Of a DNA stretch of 64,000 nt, positions 58,742 to 64,000 are shown piece by piece (positions within the stretch are counted from its first letter, which is position 1; every line of letters begins with the position of its first letter). The stretch is taken from the NCBI RefSeq assembly GCF_000308435.1, contig NZ_BAFR01000218.1, positions 1 to 64,000 of the forward strand, read 5' to 3'. Made by a program: the position numbers and the translations under genes. Origin of the DNA: Nocardia araoensis NBRC 100135 (GTDB lineage Bacteria; Actinomycetota; Actinomycetes; Mycobacteriales; Mycobacteriaceae). The notes beneath the pieces are model-generated. The model made no database searches, was not told the DNA's origin, and worked only from the letters and a program-made list of their open reading frames with translations.

Positions 58742-61700
58742 GCAGCGCGGCTACTGATCCCGTCGGCTCGCATCCCCCCGTCTCCATCATCGGCATCGGC
58801 TGCCGCCTGCCGGGAGCGGCGAGCGTCGCCGAGTTCTGGCAGCTGTTGCTCGCGGGCGGAGACGCCACGTCCACCCCGCCCGCGGGGCGGCTGGGCTCGC
58901 GGCGCGGCGGGTACCTGGCGGATGTCGAGTCCTTCGACAACGACTGGTTCGCCATCTCCGACCGCGAGGCCGCGGTGATGGATCCGCAGCAGCGGCTCGC
59001 GCTGGAAGTCGCGGTCGAGGCGATCGACGACGCCGGGATCGGCTATCGCACGCTGGGTTCCGGCGCGGCCGTCGTCTTCGGCGCGTCGGGGTACGACCAC
59101 GGCATCGCGGTGCTCGGCCGGGCGGGGCACGACGCCCCCTACGCGGTGACCGGGTCGGCGCTCAGCATCATCGCCAATCGGTTGTCGTACGTGCTCGACC
59201 TGCACGGCCCGAGCCTGGTACTCGACAGCGCCTGCTCGTCCTCGCTCGCCGCGGTGGACCTCGCGGTCCGGCTGCTCGCCGACGGCGCCGTCCCGTTCGC
59301 CATCGTGGGCGGCGTCAATCTCGTGTTGCTGGAACACACGTCGAACTACTTGGCCGAGGGCGGCTTCCTGTCGCCCGGTGGACGATCGACGCCGTTCGAC
59401 GTCACCGCGGACGGCTACACCCGCGGCGACGGCTGCGCCGTGGTGGTGCTGCAACGCAGCGCGGACGCGGTACGCGAGGGAAACCGGGTGTACGCGGAGA
59501 TCGTCGGAACCGCCGTCGGATCCGACGGGCGCTCGAACGGCCTGTACGCGCCGAACGGCCGCGCGCAGCAGGACACGTTGCGCGCCGCGTGGTCGCGGGC
59601 CGGGCGCACGCCGAGCAGCGCGGGCTACATCGAATGTCACGGCACCGGAACGCCTCTGGGCGACGCGGTGGAGGTCGGCGCGCTCGCCGCCGCGCTCGGC
59701 GACGGCGCGGACGATCCGATCTGGATCGGTTCGGTGAAGTCCAATATCGGGCACCTGGAGGCCGCCGCCGGAATCACCGGGATGGTGAAGACCGCCCTGT
59801 CCATCCACAACGGGGTGATCGCCCCGACCATCAACGTGCACACCGAGCATCCACTGCTGCACTTGGCCGAGCGCGGCCTGCGCGTGCCCACCGAGCCGGT
59901 GGACTGGAGCCGGGTCGCCGCGCCGGAGCGCGTGGCCGGCGTCAGCTCGTTCGGATTCGGCGGCACGATCGCGCACCTCGTGCTCCGCGGCGTCGCGCAG
60001 CCGCGGCCCGAACTCGACGCGCACTTCCCGATACTGCTGCCGCTCACCGCACGCGACGACGAGGAACTGCGCGAGCGCGCGTTGCGACTGGCCGACGAAG
60101 TGGATCGGGCGTCTTTGCCCGAATCGGCCGCCGCGGCGGCCCGAGCGCTGCCCGAGCCGACCCGTGCCGCGATCCTGGCGCACGATCCCGCCGACGCGGT
60201 GCACCGGCTGCGCACGCTCGGCCGCGGCGACACCGACGCGGCGCTGGGACCCGTGACGAACCGCCGCCGCGGCGGGCTGTTGTTCCTGTTCTCCGGTCAA
60301 GGCGGCCAGCATCCGAAGATGGGCCGCGCGCTGGCGGCGCGGTATCCGGTCTTCGCCGCCGCACTCGCCGAGGCGACCGACGCGATCGTGACGGCGGGCG
60401 GACCGCGGGTCTGGACGCCGCGTCACGGTTTCACCTCCGCGGGCGAGGCGCAGACCACCGATCTGGTGCAGCCCGCGTTGTTCGCGTTCCAGGTGGCACT
60501 GGTGAAATTGCTGGCGGCCTGGGGGATCCGTCCCGACGCGGTGGCGGGCCACAGTCTCGGCGAGGTCGCGGCGGCGGCGGTGAGCGGTGCGCTGACCCTC
60601 GCGGACGCGGCGCGCGTGGTGGTGCTCCGCAGCGCGACGCTGGCGCATCTGGACGGGCGCGGCGCGATGGCGGTGCTGGAGGCGGCCCCGGACGAAGCGG
60701 CCAAACTCGTGGAGCCGATGCGGTCCGAAGTGGCCGTGGCCGCGATCAACGGCCCGAGGTCGGTGGTCGTGTCCGGCACACCGCGCTACATCGACACGCT
60801 GGTGCGGCGCGCGAACCGCCGCAACATGTTCGCGCGCAGGCTCGCGGTCGACTTCGCCGCACACAGCCCGCAGGTCACCACCGTGCTCGCGCCTTTCGTC
60901 ACGGCGTTGACCGAGATCACCCCGCTGACGCCGCGCCTGCCGGTGTATTCGACGGCGCGGCGCGGCGCGAAACTCACCACCGCCGCCATGGACCGCGACT
61001 ACTGGGCGGAGAATGCCGCGGGCACGGTGGAACTGGCGGCCGCACTGGAGCACGCGGCCGAAGACGGCATCGCCACCGTGGTGGAGATCGGGCCGCATCC
61101 GGTATTGCTCACGGCGGTGCGGGAGTACCCGGACTTCCGCGACGGCACGCATGCCGTGGCGCTGCGCGACGACGAGGCCCGCGGCTTCCTCACCGGCGTG
61201 GCCGGGCTGTACCTGGAGGGGCGGCCGGTCGACTGGTCCGCGCTCGGCCCCTACGGCACGCCCGCGCCGCGGCGGTGGCGCAAGCGGAAATTCCCGCTGC
61301 TGGTGGCCGGGCCCGCGAGCGCGCACGTCCCCGAATCCGCCTTCGCCGCCGAGGATCTGGCGCATCATGTGGTGCAAGGCGACAACATCGTGCCCGCCGT
61401 CTTCTGGCTGCGGAGGCTGCTGCACGTCGCCAGGGACACCGCGGGTACGGCCACCCTGGCCGACTTCGCCGTGCACGAGAGGACCGATCCGAGCGCCCTG
61501 CCCGAGGTCGTCTATCGCGGGCCGGGAACGGAGGAAAGCGTACGGGCGGAGGTCACGGGCACCGGAACGCTGGCTTCGGCCCGGCCCGCCGGTGACCCCA
61601 CACCCGCGGATATCGTCGCATGGATGCGGGTGGTCGACGCAAATCGGGCCGCCAGGCATCACATGCGCGTCATCACCACCGGCGTCTTCTACCAGGAATT

Positions 61701-63795
61701 GCGCCGCAGGCGGCTGGAGTACGGTCCCCGGTTCCGCACGCTGCGCGGCGTCGCCGCGGGCACCGGACGGGCGCTCGGCCTGTTCGACGCCGCCGAATTG
61801 CATCGCACCGCAACGCTGGACGGCTGCCTGCACGTGCTCGCCGCTGCGGCGTTCGACGAATTGCCCGCGACGTCGATACCGCTGCCGATCGGCATCGACT
61901 CGGCCTGGCTGTCACACGAACCGAATCGCCACGTACTCGAGGTACACGCATTGGTCCGCGAGCGCGCCGACACCGGACTGATCGGCGACGTCATCGCGAC
62001 CGATCAGCACGGCGTGCCCTGTCTGGCCCTCTGCGGTGTGCACATTCGCTACGCCGACCCCGCCGACGAGGAGGGGCTCGTCGCCCTTCGCGCGGCGCCT
62101 GCCGAACACGAGACGCGCAACGCTCTTTTCCGCCAGGAGGCCTGGGAGTCGCGTGATCCCGGTTCGCTCGGGCTCGGCGACGCATCCGAGACCCGCGTGC
62201 GGCGCGCGGTGGTGGTCGGCGCCTCCGACCTCGCCGTCCGGCTCGCTCGCGCGCTGGACGCCGAACTGCCGACCGAACGGATCGCGCGGGAGCCGGACGA
62301 CGCGAGCCCGCTCGTCGGCGCGGTACTGGCCGGGCGGAGCGGCCACGCCGTAGTCGCCATCTGGCCCACCGGTTCCGGCATGAGCGAGGGCAAGAACCCC
62401 GCGGCTGCCTCCGGTCGTGTGCTCGAACTGCTGCAACTGATCTGCGCGCACGACACCACCGCCACCGTGACGGTCGTGCTGCCGCGGGAGAACCGCGCGC
62501 TTCCGCGGCCCGACGAGCCCGCCGTGGCGGCTTCGGTCGTCGCAGCGGCCATCGCCGGGCTGGTGCGTTCGCTCCAACTGGAGACGGGTCGCCCGGTGCG
62601 CCTGGTCTGGGCCGATCTCGATCCCAGGAACCTGCCGCTGCTCACTCGTCTGGTGACGACCACCGACAGCGCGGTTCCGGACGAACTGCGCCTGTCGGCG
62701 GGCGAGATCGCCGTGCGGCGCTTCCCGCCGGCGCGCCCGCGTGCCGTGCCCGCCGTCGGCGTCGACGCGAGCGGAACATACGTCGTCACCGGCGGGCTGG
62801 GCACGCTCGGCTCGGTCGCCGTGCGCTGGTTGCTCGATGCGGGCGCGCGCGACGTGGTGGTGCTGACCCGGGCGCCGCGCCCGGTACCCGCGCTGCTCGA
62901 CGGCTTGGAGGACCGCATCGTCGTGGTGCGCTGCGATGCCGCCGACCGCGACGACCTGGCCAACGCGCTCAGCGACATCCGAGCCTCCGACTCGGTGATC
63001 CGCGGCGTCGTGCACGCGGCGGGCGTGCTGGAGGACGCCGGGTTCGACGCGGTCACCGCGGGCCAGCTGGCCAGGACGTTCCTGCCCAAATCCACCGCGG
63101 CGGGCAATCTGATCGAACTCACCGCGACCGACGACACCGACTTCGTGCTGCTGTTCTCCTCGGCCACCGGTGCCCTCGGTGCGCCGGGGCAGGCCGCGTA
63201 CGCCGCCGCCAACGCGGCGATGGACGCGCTCGCACAGCGTGATCCGGGCCGACGGATCCTCAGCATCGGCTGGGGCCTCTGGGATGCCGGCCTCGCCGCT
63301 GCGGCAGGCGGCGCGAACCACCTGCGGCGAGCGGGCATCGGCGCGTTCGACTTGCCAGGAGGAAGCGCCGTACTGTCCCAGGTCCTGCGCTATGACGGCC
63401 CTTACTTACTGGCGCTGGAGCATACGCCGACGGCCGATACTTCCCCGATCGCGATGCGCTTGACGAACCTGCTCGTGCCCGTGGCTCGTTCCGGCCCCGC
63501 GTCCAGCCCGGTCACGACGAGCGAGCGCCCGCCCGAGCCCGTCGAACCGCTGACCACGACGATCCGCCGGGTCCTGGCGAGCACGCTCGATCTGCCCGCC
63601 GAGCGCATCGACCCCGCGGCCGACTTCAACGACCTCGGGCTCAGCTCGCTGCTCGCGATCGAAATGCGACGAAACCTGGAATCGCGACTGCGTGTCCGCA
63701 TCGCGACCGCCGAGTTGTTCAAGCACCCCACCATCACCGCCCTCGGCGCCGCCCTGCTGGACCGGGTCACCGCGAGCACCGGAGACCCCACGTGA
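58738..63795 (+). CDS. Modular type I polyketide synthase, KS-AT-DH-KR-ACP
   Basis: 1685 residues. KS triad Cys166 (DSACSSSLA), His301 (CHGTGT), His339 (SNIGHLE). AT with GHSLGE (Ser606) and FAAH (706-709) at the YASH/HAFH specificity position. DH with H877-x3-G-x4-P and a second Asp1028/His1032 (LDGCLH). KR with TGGLGTLG, Ser1475, Tyr1488, Asn1492; LED hints at B-type. C-terminal ACP with DLGLSS (Ser1637). No ER, so one round yields an unsaturated or beta-hydroxy product unless a trans enzyme acts. It overlaps ACP and FAAL genes by four bases each, one operon. Product unknown. Confidence 0.95.
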   Translation: MSSAATDPVGSHPPVSIIGIGCRLPGAASVAEFWQLLLAGGDATSTPPAGRLGSRRGGYLADVESFDNDWFAISDREAAVMDPQQRLALEVAVEAIDDAGIGYRTLGSGAAVVFGASGYDHGIAVLGRAGHDAPYAVTGSALSIIANRLSYVLDLHGPSLVLDSACSSSLAAVDLAVRLLADGAVPFAIVGGVNLVLLEHTSNYLAEGGFLSPGGRSTPFDVTADGYTRGDGCAVVVLQRSADAVREGNRVYAEIVGTAVGSDGRSNGLYAPNGRAQQDTLRAAWSRAGRTPSSAGYIECHGTGTPLGDAVEVGALAAALGDGADDPIWIGSVKSNIGHLEAAAGITGMVKTALSIHNGVIAPTINVHTEHPLLHLAERGLRVPTEPVDWSRVAAPERVAGVSSFGFGGTIAHLVLRGVAQPRPELDAHFPILLPLTARDDEELRERALRLADEVDRASLPESAAAAARALPEPTRAAILAHDPADAVHRLRTLGRGDTDAALGPVTNRRRGGLLFLFSGQGGQHPKMGRALAARYPVFAAALAEATDAIVTAGGPRVWTPRHGFTSAGEAQTTDLVQPALFAFQVALVKLLAAWGIRPDAVAGHSLGEVAAAAVSGALTLADAARVVVLRSATLAHLDGRGAMAVLEAAPDEAAKLVEPMRSEVAVAAINGPRSVVVSGTPRYIDTLVRRANRRNMFARRLAVDFAAHSPQVTTVLAPFVTALTEITPLTPRLPVYSTARRGAKLTTAAMDRDYWAENAAGTVELAAALEHAAEDGIATVVEIGPHPVLLTAVREYPDFRDGTHAVALRDDEARGFLTGVAGLYLEGRPVDWSALGPYGTPAPRRWRKRKFPLLVAGPASAHVPESAFAAEDLAHHVVQGDNIVPAVFWLRRLLHVARDTAGTATLADFAVHERTDPSALPEVVYRGPGTEESVRAEVTGTGTLASARPAGDPTPADIVAWMRVVDANRAARHHMRVITTGVFYQELRRRRLEYGPRFRTLRGVAAGTGRALGLFDAAELHRTATLDGCLHVLAAAAFDELPATSIPLPIGIDSAWLSHEPNRHVLEVHALVRERADTGLIGDVIATDQHGVPCLALCGVHIRYADPADEEGLVALRAAPAEHETRNALFRQEAWESRDPGSLGLGDASETRVRRAVVVGASDLAVRLARALDAELPTERIAREPDDASPLVGAVLAGRSGHAVVAIWPTGSGMSEGKNPAAASGRVLELLQLICAHDTTATVTVVLPRENRALPRPDEPAVAASVVAAAIAGLVRSLQLETGRPVRLVWADLDPRNLPLLTRLVTTTDSAVPDELRLSAGEIAVRRFPPARPRAVPAVGVDASGTYVVTGGLGTLGSVAVRWLLDAGARDVVVLTRAPRPVPALLDGLEDRIVVVRCDAADRDDLANALSDIRASDSVIRGVVHAAGVLEDAGFDAVTAGQLARTFLPKSTAAGNLIELTATDDTDFVLLFSSATGALGAPGQAAYAAANAAMDALAQRDPGRRILSIGWGLWDAGLAAAAGGANHLRRAGIGAFDLPGGSAVLSQVLRYDGPYLLALEHTPTADTSPIAMRLTNLLVPVARSGPASSPVTTSERPPEPVEPLTTTIRRVLASTLDLPAERIDPAADFNDLGLSSLLAIEMRRNLESRLRVRIATAELFKHPTITALGAALLDRVTASTGDPT

Positions 63796-64000
63796 GCCAC
63801 GGCGACCACCCGGCGGGGAATGGTCTCGCGACATCGGTGGCCGCGTGGGCCGCCACCCGGCCGGACGAGCCCGCTTTCACCGAACTGCGGTTCCGCCTCC
63901 AGGAGCGCAAGCCCGTCACGCTGACCTACGCGCGCCTGCATGCCGCGGCGGGCGCGCTGGCCGCACGACTGCGGCAGGAAAGCGCGCCCGGCGACCGGGT
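63792..64000 (+). CDS. Fatty acyl-AMP ligase (FAAL) or related adenylating enzyme, 5' part
   Basis: Only the first 69 codons lie in the window. SVAAWAATRPDEPAFTEL and LTYARLHAAAGALAARLRQE are the entry of ANL-superfamily enzymes, and FAAL is expected because of the neighbouring free ACP and PKS. GTG 63792 overlaps the PKS stop (GTGA). It continues past the right edge. Confidence 0.75.
   Translation, partial: MSHGDHPAGNGLATSVAAWAATRPDEPAFTELRFRLQERKPVTLTYARLHAAAGALAARLRQESAPGDR

Overview
The window is high-GC actinobacterial chromosome, most likely Nocardia or a close relative in the Mycobacteriales. The main reason is gene order: a ponA-type penicillin-binding protein followed by a GT87 membrane glycosyltransferase, then rpsF-ssb-rpsR-rplI and dnaB. 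That order is known from mycobacterial chromosomes near the origin. The inteins in dnaB, an AftA/PapA-style lipid-acyltransferase setting, a wax ester synthase and a cutinase with a Thr/Pro-rich tail also fit. No organism-level search was possible.

Layout. (1) 1-4.4 kb: bifunctional PBP and GT87 mannosyltransferase-like protein. (2) 4.4-23 kb: a large tellurium-resistance-type (Ter) stress locus. It holds a TerD protein fused to a degenerate FtsK-like module, a double-TerD protein, three AIM24 genes, a leftward operon (coiled-coil protein, CitE-like lyase, two phosphoribosyltransferase-like proteins, HAD phosphatase), a TerD, a TerC-like DUF475 protein and a TerA-like protein. The locus is interrupted at 9.7-14.5 kb by accessory genes: a beta-propeller remnant, a methyltransferase-like gene, a MerR/metallohydrolase pair, three very small genes, and an XRE regulator with a CYTH protein. 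(3) 23-26 kb: EamA transporter and CGNR regulator sharing twin operators, and a second GT87 gene. (4) 26-32.4 kb: rpsF-ssb-rpsR-rplI and dnaB. dnaB carries two inteins and is preceded by a cluster of DnaA-box-like sequences. (5) 32.4-43 kb: oxidoreductase and ECF41-type sigma factor, cutinase, PapA-like acyltransferase, EamA transporter, methyltransferase, wax ester synthase, and a nitronate monooxygenase with KstR-like boxes. (6) 43-58 kb: GntR regulator and ABC1 kinase, small hydrolases and dehydrogenases, a YbhN/kinase-like fusion, TetR and methyltransferase, an isochorismatase-like pseudoenzyme, an acyl-CoA synthetase, a second nitronate monooxygenase and an MBL hydrolase. (7) 58.4 kb to the right edge: a lipid/polyketide operon of free ACP, KS-AT-DH-KR-ACP polyketide synthase and the start of a fatty acyl-AMP ligase.

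The strongest biology is the two-intein dnaB (one intein looks like the class 3 type with an internal pair of Cys4 motifs), the DnaA-box cluster in front of it, the rich Ter locus that splits a conserved chromosomal neighbourhood, and several clear new operator candidates next to their likely regulators. All family assignments are from reading the sequence; none was checked against a database.
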